From: Flavobacteriaceae bacterium
GTDB lineage: Bacteria; Bacteroidota; Bacteroidia; Flavobacteriales; Flavobacteriaceae
Direction of reading: 5' to 3'
NCBI GenBank assembly: GCA_947483075.1
Contig: CANKLE010000004.1
Location: forward strand, 124,001 to 188,000
DNA: 64,000 bases
The position numbers were made by a program, and so were the translations under genes. Under the pieces are notes generated by a model that did no database searches, was not told where the DNA came from, and saw only the letters and a list, made by a program, of their open reading frames with translations. Each line of letters begins with the position of its first letter. Within the stretch, counting starts at the first letter, position 1. Of the stretch, positions 45,501 to 53,096 are shown piece by piece.

Positions 45501-45729
45501 ATCCGATGAATGAAATAACCAGTACTTCTCCTTGCTTGGCTTTGATGGCGTATTTACCATCAACATCTGTTTGAGTACCTCTTTTTGTGCCTTTTACAAT
45601 AATGTTTGCACCTGGCAATGGTCCTGTCTCATCTGAAACAACACCGGTAACAGTTTTCTCTTGTGCAAACGAAAACTGCATTGTTAATGCTAATAATAGC
45701 ATAAAAATCCATTTGAACTTCGATCTCAT
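42523..45729 (-). CDS. SusC/RagA-family TonB-dependent outer-membrane transporter
   Basis: The 1068-aa protein has a signal peptide (WIFMLLLALTMQFSFAQ), an N-terminal carboxypeptidase-like domain (TVTGVVSDETGPLPGANIIVKGTKRGTQTDVDGKYAIKA), a plug domain (ALTGKATGVNIQQTSGLSGSGTNIIIRGYSSITGSNQPLFVVDGVPFN, IESISILKGLSATTLYGSSGRNGVILITTK) and a C-terminal 22-strand barrel ending in RFGFNFNLTF. It imports a large substrate with energy from TonB. With the SusD gene directly downstream it forms a nutrient-uptake pair. No glycoside hydrolase or peptidase lies in the locus, so the substrate is unknown. Confidence 0.95.
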   Translation of the reverse strand: MRSKFKWIFMLLLALTMQFSFAQEKTVTGVVSDETGPLPGANIIVKGTKRGTQTDVDGKYAIKAKQGEVLVISFIGLNDMTMTVGASAVLNIKMKSGSGVELGEVVVTSQGIKKEKKALGYAVTTIKSEDFASKPSTDVARALTGKATGVNIQQTSGLSGSGTNIIIRGYSSITGSNQPLFVVDGVPFNSDTNSDGNFLEGSTNASSRFLDLDPNSIESISILKGLSATTLYGSSGRNGVILITTKSGNTKDINKKMAVNFSQSMYMTEIASLPDYQDHYGNGFDNNFTTAFSNWGPAFGTAGTQGILADGTVTHPYAYYGSSVFPEYFNNPGAANETPKTVPYAPQNNVKPFFTTGTVKTTSVSIGGRAENTSYNLSVGHTRDEGFIENNTYQRLNLSTGGRTKLANGFTLSTTMNYVRTDKTSPPTAAGFGSNAAAPSVFANILYTPRSFDLFGLPYENPNTHASVNYRTDIPNPRWTLKNSSDNESVRRFFGNYTATYEINSWSNMSYRLALDNYTQNKRYYINKGNGQPFDTYGFLRTTVRESTIFDHTVSYNFDTKIDADKNWNIDGTVGFNPRQESKKLDYLSSNSQFVYGLNEHQNFEYHDGYSQKENFNIVGLYASTTVGFKKYLYLNLQGRNDVYSSLQPANRSLFYPSASLSFVPTDALDFLKGNKYVNYLKMRVGYGSSAGFPDPYKTKIGLDTRTKVFLQSDGATPINTMSPGNELGNLNLKPELVKEIEFGVDAKFFDNRIGLDLSMYNKISTNLIVERDLDPSSGYDYTTDNVAQVSNKGIEMGLNISILRSKDNGLTWDLTTNFTKNRNYVDKLGLGNVKSLAFAGFTNLGNFAVEGQPFGVIMGGSILRDANGNYVVGSDGNYVEDTNLKVIGNPNADWRSTVINEVSYKNITFGFQFEYQKGGDIYSTTAAALLSRGLTQDTDFDRTGTFILPGVNVNGNVNTTQIGVTQYGFNNSGFFIPEQAIYDATNLRLREISLSYSVPKKYLDKTPFGSISMSVVGQNLWFNAFNFPTHLNFDPEVMSLGVGNGQGFDYLTGPTAKRFGFNFNLTF

Positions 45730-45884
45730 ATAAAATTAGTTTGAGTTAGTTATTTGGCAAACTTCTTAATTATTTCTTAAATAAACAAATATTAATCTCG
45801 AATAAGCCCTACTTTAAAAGTTAAAAAAATATAGAAAAATTCATCATTACCGATCAATGACTAAAAATACCATTAAAAAAGAAG

Positions 45885-45892
45885 TAAATTTG
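45885..45892 (+). promoter_or_regulatory. Candidate -7 element of rnhB
   Basis: TAAATTTG matches TAnnTTTG, 28 bases before the rnhB ATG; a -33 TTG is not evident. Confidence 0.4.
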
Positions 45893-45920
45893 ATTTCTAA
45901 ACCGTCAAATTCACAAATAA

Positions 45921-46520
45921 ATGCTGCTGTCAAGCTACTCCAATACCGCATTTGAAGCCGGAACCGATGAAGCAGGCAGAGGCTGTTTGGCAGGACCCGT
46001 TACCGCAGCGGCAATTTTACTTCCTGCAGATTTTCATCACCCTTTATTGAATGACTCCAAACAACTGTCTGAAAAAAACAGAGCCATTTTACGTCCTATA
46101 CTAGAAGCTGCAGCGATTGATTTTAAAGTAACCCATTTAGATCATCAACTAATAGATGAAATCAACATCCTGAATGCCTCGATCCAAGCGATGCAACTGT
46201 GCCTAACCAAATTGACACCCACCCCAACCTATATACTAGTAGACGGCAACCGATTTAAGCCAGTAGGAACTATTCCGTACAGCACGATTATAAAGGGCGA
46301 CTCCAAATATGTGAGCATTGCTGCCGCATCGGTGTTGGCTAAAACGTATCGAGACGAATACATGGAAAAATTGCACGAAGAATTCCCCATGTACCAGTGG
46401 AATAAAAACAAAGGATATCCCACACTCGAACACCGAGAAGCGATTCGCAAATATGGCAGTTGCCATTATCACCGCCAAAGTTTTAGATTATTGCCCGAAC
46501 AATTAAAATTGGAACTTTAA
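45921..46520 (+). CDS. rnhB: Ribonuclease HII
   Basis: RNase HII removes ribonucleotides and RNA from RNA-DNA hybrids. The active-site signature [19 protein letters not shown] with the DE pair is at residues 13-31. Further motifs are [18 protein letters not shown] and [20 protein letters not shown] with the catalytic Asp residues. The 199-aa length is standard. It runs convergently into lipB, overlapping that gene's stop by 4 bases. Confidence 0.96.
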   Translation: MLLSSYSNTAFEAGTDEAGRGCLAGPVTAAAILLPADFHHPLLNDSKQLSEKNRAILRPILEAAAIDFKVTHLDHQLIDEINILNASIQAMQLCLTKLTPTPTYILVDGNRFKPVGTIPYSTIIKGDSKYVSIAAASVLAKTYRDEYMEKLHEEFPMYQWNKNKGYPTLEHREAIRKYGSCHYHRQSFRLLPEQLKLEL

Positions 46521-47218
46521 TTTAGGAATTCACAAGCGAAGAGTGCTTTAAAATGCTTGGCTATTTTTTGTTTTACTTCGTTTTCGTCCACCTGATTTAC
46601 ACCCAATTCAACCTGCAAAGAAGTCACTGCTTTTCCTTTGATGCCGCAGGGGATAATGTGGTCAAAATAGCCCAAATCAACATTCACATTCAAGGCAAAT
46701 CCGTGCATAGTCACCCAACGCGAAGCACGCACGCCCAGGGCACAAATTTTTCGGGCAAAAGGAGTTCCAACGCCCAACCAAACCCCTGTTTCTCCTTCGC
46801 TTCGACTGGCTTCTAGCCCGTATTCTTTTAGGGTTAAAATGACAGCTTCTTCCAGGTATCGCAAGTATTGATGAATGTCGGTAAAGAAATTTTCCAAATC
46901 CAAAATGGGATAGCCTACTAGTTGGCCTGGTCCGTGGTAGGTGATGTCACCTCCTCGATTTATTTTGTAGAACGTAGCGCCTTTTTGTGCCAACTGGGTT
47001 TCAGACAACAGCAAATTATCCATTGATCCGCTTTTGCCTAAGGTATACACATGCGGATGCGTAACCCACAACAAATAATTTGGAGTAATAATCGGCATTT
47101 CGGCATTGCGATTGGCCAATTTAATCGCTACTATTTTTTGGAATAACTGCTCTTGGTATTCCCAAGCAACCGGATACTCTTGCCAACCCAATTCTCGAAT
47201 TTCTACTACTTTGTTCAT
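46517..47218 (-). CDS. lipB: Octanoyltransferase LipB
   Basis: LipB moves octanoate from acyl-carrier protein onto lipoyl domains, the first step of endogenous lipoate synthesis. I start at [25 protein letters not shown]; the track's upstream Met lies beyond a candidate -7 element. Signatures are [25 protein letters not shown] and the active-site segment [18 protein letters not shown] with the catalytic Cys and Lys. The 233-aa length fits. No lipA is adjacent. It overlaps the 3' end of rnhB. Confidence 0.95.
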   Translation of the reverse strand: MNKVVEIRELGWQEYPVAWEYQEQLFQKIVAIKLANRNAEMPIITPNYLLWVTHPHVYTLGKSGSMDNLLLSETQLAQKGATFYKINRGGDITYHGPGQLVGYPILDLENFFTDIHQYLRYLEEAVILTLKEYGLEASRSEGETGVWLGVGTPFARKICALGVRASRWVTMHGFALNVNVDLGYFDHIIPCGIKGKAVTSLQVELGVNQVDENEVKQKIAKHFKALFACEFLN

Positions 47219-47234
47219 ACGAAGGAATGAGCCA

Positions 47235-47242
47235 CAAAAGTA
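47235..47242 (-). promoter_or_regulatory. Candidate -7 element of lipB
   Basis: Minus-strand TACTTTTG matches TAnnTTTG, 16 bases before the chosen ATG and downstream of the track's start. It supports the shorter gene model. No TTG at -33. Confidence 0.45.
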
Positions 47243-47322
47243 CAAAGATTAGTTACGCAGAATACACACAAACGGGCAGAATTGGGAAATATGGAAAACT
47301 GTTTATGTGCCCTATTTTGCCA

Positions 47323-47353
47323 TTGGGTCATTTTTAAATTATCCCTATCTTTG
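47323..47353 (+). promoter_or_regulatory. Consensus promoter of lysS
   Basis: TTG, 20 bases, TATCTTTG. The promoter lies inside the track's 5' extension of lysS and so fixes the start at the ATG 19 bases downstream. Confidence 0.75.
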
Positions 47354-47372
47354 CTCGCTCAAACACAAGACT

Positions 47373-49064
47373 ATGCAACTTTCCGAACAAGAAATCATCC
47401 GAAGAGACAAACTCAATGCCTTGCGCGATTTGGGCATCAACCCCTATCCTGCTCAATTATTTCCTGTAAATCATTCCTCGAAGCAAATCAAGGAGCAGTT
47501 TGAAGAAGGCAAAAAAGTGATTGTCGCCGGCCGATTGATGAGCGTGAGAGACCAAGGAAAAGCTTGTTTTGCCGAGTTGCAAGACAGCGAAGGCCGCATT
47601 CAATTGTATTTGAACCGCGACATGATGTGCCCAGACGAAGACAAAACTACCTATAACCAAGTATTCAAAAAATTGACCGACTTGGGCGATTTTATAGGCA
47701 TTAGCGGAGAATTGTTTACCACCCAAGTGGGCGCCAAATGCATCCGTGTAAATGAATATACCTTTTTGAGCAAAACCTTGCGTCCGCTTCCCTTGCCCAA
47801 AACCGACGAAGATGGAAACGTATTTGATGCCTTTACCGATGCCGAATTGCGTTACCGCATGCGCTATGTAGATTTGGTGGTGAATCCGCAAGTGAAAGCA
47901 GTTTTCCAAAAACGAAACAAACTGTTTACAGCCATGCGTAATTTCTTTAATGACGCGGGCTATATGGAAGTAGAAACTCCCGTATTGCAATCGATTCCCG
48001 GGGGAGCTGCGGCTCGTCCGTTTATAACACACCACAATAGTTTAGACATTCCTTTGTATATGCGTATCGCCAACGAGCTCTACCTGAAACGATTGATCGT
48101 GGGTGGATTTGACGGCGTGTACGAATTTTCCAAAAACTTCCGCAACGAAGGCATGGACCGAACCCATAATCCGGAGTTTACCGCCATGGAAATTTATGTG
48201 GCTTATAAAGACTACAACTGGATGATGGAGTTTACAGAAAATTTACTCGAACACTGCGCCATGCAAGTAAACGGCACTACCAAAACTACTTTTGGCGATC
48301 ACCAAGTAGATTTCAAAGCGCCCTATGCTCGCGTAACCATGACCGCTGCCATCAAACAATTTACCGGATTTGACATCACAGGCAAATCAGAAGAAGAATT
48401 GTTTGCCGCCGCCAAATCGATGGGCATCGACGTAAACGAAACCATGGGCAAAGGCAAATTGATTGACGAGATTTTTGGCGAAAAATGCGAAGGCCAATTC
48501 ATTCAACCCACTTTCATTACCGATTACCCCAAAGAAATGTCGCCCTTGTGCAAAGCGCACCGCGATAATCCCGAATTGACTGAACGCTTTGAGTTGATGG
48601 TTTGTGGCAAAGAAATTGCCAATGCCTATTCTGAACTAAACGACCCGATAGACCAACGGGAGCGATTTGAAGCCCAAATGGCTCTTGCCGCCAAAGGCGA
48701 TGACGAAGCCAACGGCATCATCGACGAAGATTTTTTACGGGCACTCGAATTTGGCATGCCGCCCACCTCTGGCTTGGGAATTGGCATGGACCGATTGATC
48801 ATGTTCTTGACCAACAACCCTTCGATTCAAGAAGTGTTGTTCTTTCCGCAAATGCGTCCGGAGAAAAAACAACTGGAGCTCACCGAAGACGAAAAATTAA
48901 TCATCAGCTTGCTTAAAACTGAAAACAACCAAGCACTAGCTGGCCTTAAAGAAAAGTCAGCGTTGAGCGGCAAAAAATGGGATGCCGCCATGAAAGGATT
49001 GGCCAAGCATGGACTCACCAAAGTAGTGGTAGACGGCGAAAACAAAACCGTCGTGCTCAATTAA
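47373..49064 (+). CDS. lysS: Lysyl-tRNA synthetase (class II) with C-terminal extension
   Basis: LysRS charges tRNA-Lys. I start at MQLSEQEIIRRDKLNALRDLGINPYP because a consensus promoter lies within the track's extra 22 codons. The OB-fold anticodon-binding domain (VIVAGRLMSVRDQGKACFAELQDSEGRIQLYLN) precedes class II motifs 1 (GYMEVETPVLQSIPGGAAARPF), 2 (FRNEGMDRTHNPEFTAMEIYVAY) and 3 (GLGIGMDRLIMFLTN). After motif 3 there is an extra C-terminal stretch of about 60 residues (LTEDEKLIISLLKTENNQALAGLKEKSALSGKKWDAAMKGLAKHGLTKVVV) that looks like a winged-helix unit. It makes the protein longer than E. coli LysS. Confidence 0.95.
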   Translation: MQLSEQEIIRRDKLNALRDLGINPYPAQLFPVNHSSKQIKEQFEEGKKVIVAGRLMSVRDQGKACFAELQDSEGRIQLYLNRDMMCPDEDKTTYNQVFKKLTDLGDFIGISGELFTTQVGAKCIRVNEYTFLSKTLRPLPLPKTDEDGNVFDAFTDAELRYRMRYVDLVVNPQVKAVFQKRNKLFTAMRNFFNDAGYMEVETPVLQSIPGGAAARPFITHHNSLDIPLYMRIANELYLKRLIVGGFDGVYEFSKNFRNEGMDRTHNPEFTAMEIYVAYKDYNWMMEFTENLLEHCAMQVNGTTKTTFGDHQVDFKAPYARVTMTAAIKQFTGFDITGKSEEELFAAAKSMGIDVNETMGKGKLIDEIFGEKCEGQFIQPTFITDYPKEMSPLCKAHRDNPELTERFELMVCGKEIANAYSELNDPIDQRERFEAQMALAAKGDDEANGIIDEDFLRALEFGMPPTSGLGIGMDRLIMFLTNNPSIQEVLFFPQMRPEKKQLELTEDEKLIISLLKTENNQALAGLKEKSALSGKKWDAAMKGLAKHGLTKVVVDGENKTVVLN

Positions 49065-49071
49065 TACAAAC

Positions 49072-49102
49072 AAAAAAGGAACTCAATGAGTTCCTTTTTT
49101 TA
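49072..49102. terminator. Bidirectional terminator after lysS
   Basis: AAAAAAGGAACTC and GAGTTCCTTTTTT form a 13-bp perfect stem with loop AAT, between convergent lysS and the barrel protein gene. Confidence 0.9.
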
Positions 49103-49117
49103 ATTTATACAACGAGA

Positions 49118-50041
49118 TTAGTTAAAAACTCGGCTCACACCAACTTTTAACCGATAGCCAAAACTGTTTTGCAAGCCGTTCATTTGGCAAATAATAGGCA
49201 AGGAAAACACGATGGGAAAGGCCCATTTTTTATACGATAGATTTACTCCTACATTGGCTAATCCCAAATAATGGCCAGAATTATCGTCAACCATTCCGCC
49301 TTCTTTGAGTTTATCTAACCATTCTCCGCTGTAGCCAGCAAATGCCATCAAACCAAAATTGGATTGTGTTGAATCTATTTCGGTAGTAGCCCTACAAATT
49401 GCACTTTCTCCTTTAATTTTATAAGACAAACTAAGGCTTTGCATAAACAAACTGCCGTAATAGTTTTTTTGAAATCCTGGAGTGGTGTGTTTGTACAACA
49501 GATTGGCGTTTAGATTGTATTTTCCCCATTGTGAAGACAAAACTGCCCCCAACAAAGGATCATAAGATCCCGAGCCTACAATTACTGTTGATGAGTCAAA
49601 ATTGGAACTTTTTTGAATTCCGGTAGGCAATTCTATTCCGCCTTGCAAAGCGGCCGAAGTACTTGCGTGTTCATACACTTTATAGGTACCCAAAAGGATC
49701 ATATCGCCCAGTCCTGCGTCGGCTCCGTTGCGCGTATATAAACTCACATAGGGCAAGACCGTTGAGAGGGTGAAATTCTTCGTTAGCCCGTATCGAAATG
49801 CAACCGAATTGATCCACATTTTAGTCAGCAATTTCTCGTCGTCTTCTGGCGCAGATCCTTTTTTTATGGATCTAAAATCCGAAAAAGCTTCAGCAGTAAT
49901 CACCCCTTTTGGCAGGGTTACAATTCCGTTATTGAAATCGCCGTTTGACGATCCTATTCCGGCTCCAGCGCAGCATGCACATTGGCTATAGGCAATAAAA
50001 GTAGTGAGCAGCAAAAAAGCTGCACTAAGTATTTTTTTCAT
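49118..50041 (-). CDS. Outer-membrane beta-barrel protein with N-terminal CxCC motif
   Basis: The signal peptide MKKILSAAFLLLTTFIAYSQ is followed at the mature N-terminus by CACCAGAGIGSSNGDF, so three Cys lie within four residues. The body of the 307-aa protein is beta-barrel-like with repeated strands (MWINSVAFRYGLTKNFTLSTVLPYVSLY, AALQGGIELPTGIQKSS, FGYRLKVGVSRVF). It resembles the 'transporter' barrels of the phenol-degradation MetA-like family. The Cys cluster could bind a metal; this is inference. It lies 91 bases downstream of the CNGKC-motif gene on the same strand. Confidence 0.7.
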   Translation of the reverse strand: MKKILSAAFLLLTTFIAYSQCACCAGAGIGSSNGDFNNGIVTLPKGVITAEAFSDFRSIKKGSAPEDDEKLLTKMWINSVAFRYGLTKNFTLSTVLPYVSLYTRNGADAGLGDMILLGTYKVYEHASTSAALQGGIELPTGIQKSSNFDSSTVIVGSGSYDPLLGAVLSSQWGKYNLNANLLYKHTTPGFQKNYYGSLFMQSLSLSYKIKGESAICRATTEIDSTQSNFGLMAFAGYSGEWLDKLKEGGMVDDNSGHYLGLANVGVNLSYKKWAFPIVFSLPIICQMNGLQNSFGYRLKVGVSRVFN

Positions 50042-50132
50042 GGTAAAATTTTTAATGATTTTAAATAAACATACAAGCCAACACCCCTAGCGCTAATTTT
50101 TGCTAAAGGTGAAGTCTTATTTAAGCCCGCTA

Positions 50133-50519
50133 TTAAATGAAGGTGGGCGGATGAAAACCTGGCGAAGTGCCTATACTGGTATAAAAATCGAAGTAGGAAT
50201 CGCAAACGGCTAATGAAACCGGAGCGAGTATTGGGTTTGCTTGATCGGCATTAACTTCGAGAAAATAGAGCGTTTCCACTTCTTGTTTGGGCGAGCTTTT
50301 TTTGTTTGAAGATGCAGACTTGTCACCCGCACTTTCGGCTTCAGCCGCTTTGGCCAATTCTTTCATCAAGTGGCATTTTCCGTTACATTTTAGCTTGGGC
50401 TTGGCTTTATTGACGCACAACACCTTAGCAATATGATCGTAATTGACCGCATACTCAACCAGCGGAAAAACCGGTTTGAGAAGGAGAGAAAAAACAACGA
50501 TGAGTACTAATTTATTCAC
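50133..50519 (-). CDS. CNGKC-motif small exported protein, uncharacterised
   Basis: The 128-aa product begins with a hydrophobic signal or anchor (MNKLVLIVVFSLLLKPVFPLVEYAVNYDHIAKVLC). It then carries the motif CVNKAKPKLKCNGKCHLMKELAKAAE with three Cys and a His, a low-complexity Lys/Ser linker, and a C-terminus GFHPPTFI. Proteins with this LC-x-NK-x(2)-P-x(2)-C-x-GKC-x-L pattern and an HPP tail recur in Bacteroidota as far as I recall, without assigned function. The Cys/His pattern suggests metal binding. It precedes the CxCC barrel gene and is divergent from the 604-aa protein, sharing a 188-base intergenic region with a palindrome. Confidence 0.7.
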   Translation of the reverse strand: MNKLVLIVVFSLLLKPVFPLVEYAVNYDHIAKVLCVNKAKPKLKCNGKCHLMKELAKAAEAESAGDKSASSNKKSSPKQEVETLYFLEVNADQANPILAPVSLAVCDSYFDFYTSIGTSPGFHPPTFI

Positions 50520-50563
50520 TGATTTTGAAATCTATCCCTGCAAGAAAAACCTTAGAAACTGGG

Positions 50564-50571
50564 CAAATGTA
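50564..50571 (-). promoter_or_regulatory. Candidate -7 element of the CNGKC gene
   Basis: Minus-strand TACATTTG matches TAnnTTTG, 44 bases before the ATG; no TTG at the usual -33 spacing. Confidence 0.45.
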
Positions 50572-50640
50572 GCAAAGAATCAAGTAAATAATAGGGCAAA
50601 AAGAGGATATTTTCGGGAAGAGATGATTTTCAAAAAAGCA

Positions 50641-50652
50641 TGATAATTATCA
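50641..50652. promoter_or_regulatory. 12-bp perfect palindrome, candidate operator
   Basis: TGATAATTATCA lies in the intergenic region between the CNGKC gene and the 604-aa gene, 55 bases before the latter's ATG. It resembles binding sites of dimeric regulators of the Fur or FNR kind, but I cannot assign it. Confidence 0.35.
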
Positions 50653-50707
50653 CATTATTAGTGCGTTGATTTTACAACTTTCGTAGCTTTAAATATGCGA
50701 CACTAAA

Positions 50708-52522
50708 ATGACAAACACAACACCCATTCACAGCTTTCACATCCCGGTTATGGGCTTGGCTTACACCATTGACAGCCCCATACGCGTAGCCCATTTTGGT
50801 ATTTCTTCGGTGATTTCGATCACGGACGATGAACTGACCGAAAAAATGCGCGCCTATTATTGTGCCAAATACAATTTGCCTTATACAGAAATCAGCAAAA
50901 AAAACCTCAACCATCGCGCCGAACGCATCACCCAATACCTGAATCTAGTAAATGAGTTGGTGCAACATAATTTTGCGGCATTAAAAGCAGACTTGATCAA
51001 CAGCAAAACGGCTTTGGCAAATTACATCGCCTTACTCCCCTCTTCCTCTGCGATCAAAAAAGCGCTCGAACAATTCAATGCCGAAAATAATCCGAATACG
51101 GATTCAATTGAACGCTATTTGGAGGAGCATCTCATGGCCGGAGACATTGACGTGAACATTATGACCAAAGTAGATAAAGATAATTTTCACGAAAACGAAC
51201 CATTGCCGGTAGCGTTTAATGATGCCCATGCAGCTTTGCGTGGCTTTGCCGAAAGTGAATTGCACTCTTCGGTTGTTTTATCGGCCGGAATGAATCCGAG
51301 GTTATACAGTTATTTCGAAAACTTTCCCGATTTTTTTCCAGACGAAAATGGTAATTTAAAAAAGAAAATTATCCTGAAAGTAAGTGATTTCAGATCGGCA
51401 ATGATACAAGGAAATTTCTTGGCTAAAAAAGGACTTTGGGTGTCCGAATACCGAATTGAATCAGGGTTGAATTGCGGCGGACATGCCTTTGCAACCGAAG
51501 GTTTTTTATTAGGGCCCATCTTGGAAGAATTTAAAACCAAAAAAACACAACTCATAAATTCAGCTTATGAACTAATGAGTAAAGCATTGGCACAAAAAAA
51601 TATTCCTTTACCGGCTGGACCATTGGCGTTAAAAATTACGGCACAAGGTGGCGTGGGAACGGCAGAAGAACACCATTTTTTATTAGAGGAATACCAATTG
51701 GATTCGATTGGTTGGGGTTCGCCTTTTTTATTGGTCCCCGAAGCAACTCTGGTAGACAAAGACACCCGAGAATTATTAATTCGAGCCAAAAAAGACGATT
51801 TCTTTTTGAGCAACATTTCGCCTTTGGGTATCCCGTTTAATACCATAAAAGGAAGCAGCAACGAATTTTGGAAGCAAAAACGCATTGCCGATCATAAAGC
51901 AGGCAGCTCATGTCCCAAAAAATTATTGGCGTTGAGCAAAGAATTTGACCCCAAAGGCACCTGCACCGCATCGAAAAAATACCAAGACATGCAATTGGAA
52001 CTGTTGGAAAAGCAAAAAGACACGCTTTCAGACCAAAACTATTTTTTACAACAAAATAAAATCACAGAGAAATCATGTTTGTGTGTTGGATTAGTCAATT
52101 CGGCCTACATAGATTGTGCTATTCCGTTAAAAGGACAGCAGCAAGGCGTGGTAATTTGCCCAGGACCAAACTTGGCTTATTTTGACAAAGAAGTGTCATT
52201 GCAAACCATGGTGCAATTTATTTATGGTAAATTGAATATTTTAAGTAAAACAGAACGGCCGCATGTTTTTATAAACGAACTAAGTCTATATGTAGATTAC
52301 CTTAAAAAAGAACTGACTACGTATACCGCTGAAGTATCGACAGCGCAGTTCAAAAAATGGACGAATTTTAAAGCAAATTTGCAAGAAGGGATTTCCTATT
52401 ATGAGCAATTATTTGCAGCCGGCCACTATTTTAAAGAAAGTAAAGCGCAATTAATAGCCCAATTAAACCAATTTGAATCGGAAATACAAAATTTAGCCAT
52501 CCCAACAGCTGTGCTAACTTAA
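50708..52522 (+). CDS. Uncharacterised 604-aa protein, possible TIM-barrel flavoenzyme with Cys-rich part
   Basis: No characterised family is certain. The N-terminus HSFHIPVMGLAYTIDSPIRVAHFGISSVISI is highly structured, with no signal peptide, so the protein is probably cytosolic. Two glycine motifs, SGLNCGGHAFATEGFLLGPIL (near residue 256) and ALKITAQGGVGTAEEHHFLL (near residue 310), recall the FMN and phosphate-binding loops of nitronate monooxygenase, GltS or IMPDH-type TIM barrels. The C-terminal half adds Cys in SSCPKK, KGTCTAS, KSCLCVGLVN, IDCAIP and VICPGP, a possible Fe-S or Zn site. It ends in a helical region. Context is an orphan gene, divergent from the CNGKC gene. Identity needs a profile search; the fold assignment is inference. 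Confidence 0.6.
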   Translation: MTNTTPIHSFHIPVMGLAYTIDSPIRVAHFGISSVISITDDELTEKMRAYYCAKYNLPYTEISKKNLNHRAERITQYLNLVNELVQHNFAALKADLINSKTALANYIALLPSSSAIKKALEQFNAENNPNTDSIERYLEEHLMAGDIDVNIMTKVDKDNFHENEPLPVAFNDAHAALRGFAESELHSSVVLSAGMNPRLYSYFENFPDFFPDENGNLKKKIILKVSDFRSAMIQGNFLAKKGLWVSEYRIESGLNCGGHAFATEGFLLGPILEEFKTKKTQLINSAYELMSKALAQKNIPLPAGPLALKITAQGGVGTAEEHHFLLEEYQLDSIGWGSPFLLVPEATLVDKDTRELLIRAKKDDFFLSNISPLGIPFNTIKGSSNEFWKQKRIADHKAGSSCPKKLLALSKEFDPKGTCTASKKYQDMQLELLEKQKDTLSDQNYFLQQNKITEKSCLCVGLVNSAYIDCAIPLKGQQQGVVICPGPNLAYFDKEVSLQTMVQFIYGKLNILSKTERPHVFINELSLYVDYLKKELTTYTAEVSTAQFKKWTNFKANLQEGISYYEQLFAAGHYFKESKAQLIAQLNQFESEIQNLAIPTAVLT

Positions 52523-52592
52523 AATAAAGTTAAAGACAGATTAAACCTATTTGACATTTATCGTTCCTAGAAAAAATCTATATATTTACCAG

Positions 52593-53018
52593 ATGAAAAA
52601 GACACTTTTAATCGCACTTTTATTGTTCTCCTTGGGAACATTTGCACAAGAAAAAAGAAAAAAAGGCAACAGCCTTCCGCCAGAAAAAAAAGTAGAATTG
52701 CAGGTTGCTCGCATGAAAATCGAATTGGATTTGAACGAGCAGCAGACCAATGAAATTCAGAAAATCTTGGCCGACCGTCAGCAAAAAAGAGCAAAAATTC
52801 GTGCAGAATTTGAAGACCGCAAGGACAGTTTGCAAAAACCAAGCTCAGAACAGCGCGAGCAAATGAAAAAAAATAGGGATCAGGAAGTAAAAGCATTCGA
52901 AGAGCAACTCCATAAAATACTGAGCGCTTCGCAATATGAAACCTGGCAAAAACGCAAACAAGAACGGGAGAATAAAAGAAAAGAGCGCAAAGAAAAAAAA
53001 GCTGATCGCGAAAATTAA
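52593..53018 (+). CDS. Spy/CpxP-like secreted basic protein
   Basis: Start taken at MKKTLLIALLLFSLGTFAQ, a clean signal peptide; the track's 14 extra residues precede it. The 141-aa product is almost wholly helical and very rich in Lys, Arg, Glu and Gln. It has Spy-like helical repeats (VARMKIELDLNEQQTNEIQKILADRQQKRAKIRAEF, EEQLHKILSASQYETWQKRKQE). Spy/CpxP proteins are periplasmic chaperones or stress sensors. The C-terminal tail is a charged KRKERKEKKADR stretch. It ends 78 bases before a second small secreted helical protein. Confidence 0.7.
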   Translation: MKKTLLIALLLFSLGTFAQEKRKKGNSLPPEKKVELQVARMKIELDLNEQQTNEIQKILADRQQKRAKIRAEFEDRKDSLQKPSSEQREQMKKNRDQEVKAFEEQLHKILSASQYETWQKRKQERENKRKERKEKKADREN

Positions 53019-53038
53019 TTGAATTCGAAAAATTTATT

Positions 53039-53069
53039 TTGTCACTTCAAAAAAAATCTAGTAGATTTG
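53039..53069 (+). promoter_or_regulatory. Consensus promoter of the 117-aa secreted protein gene
   Basis: TTG, 20 bases, TAGATTTG; the -7 element ends 27 bases before the ATG and lies within the track's 5' extension, so it supports the downstream start. Confidence 0.72.
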
Positions 53070-53096
53070 GGCTTCAAACAAACTAATTTAGATCTT

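Noticed and set aside
47307-47372. N-terminal extension of lysS in the ORF track
   Set aside because: A TTG-N20-TATCTTTG promoter lies inside it and the residues do not match LysS.
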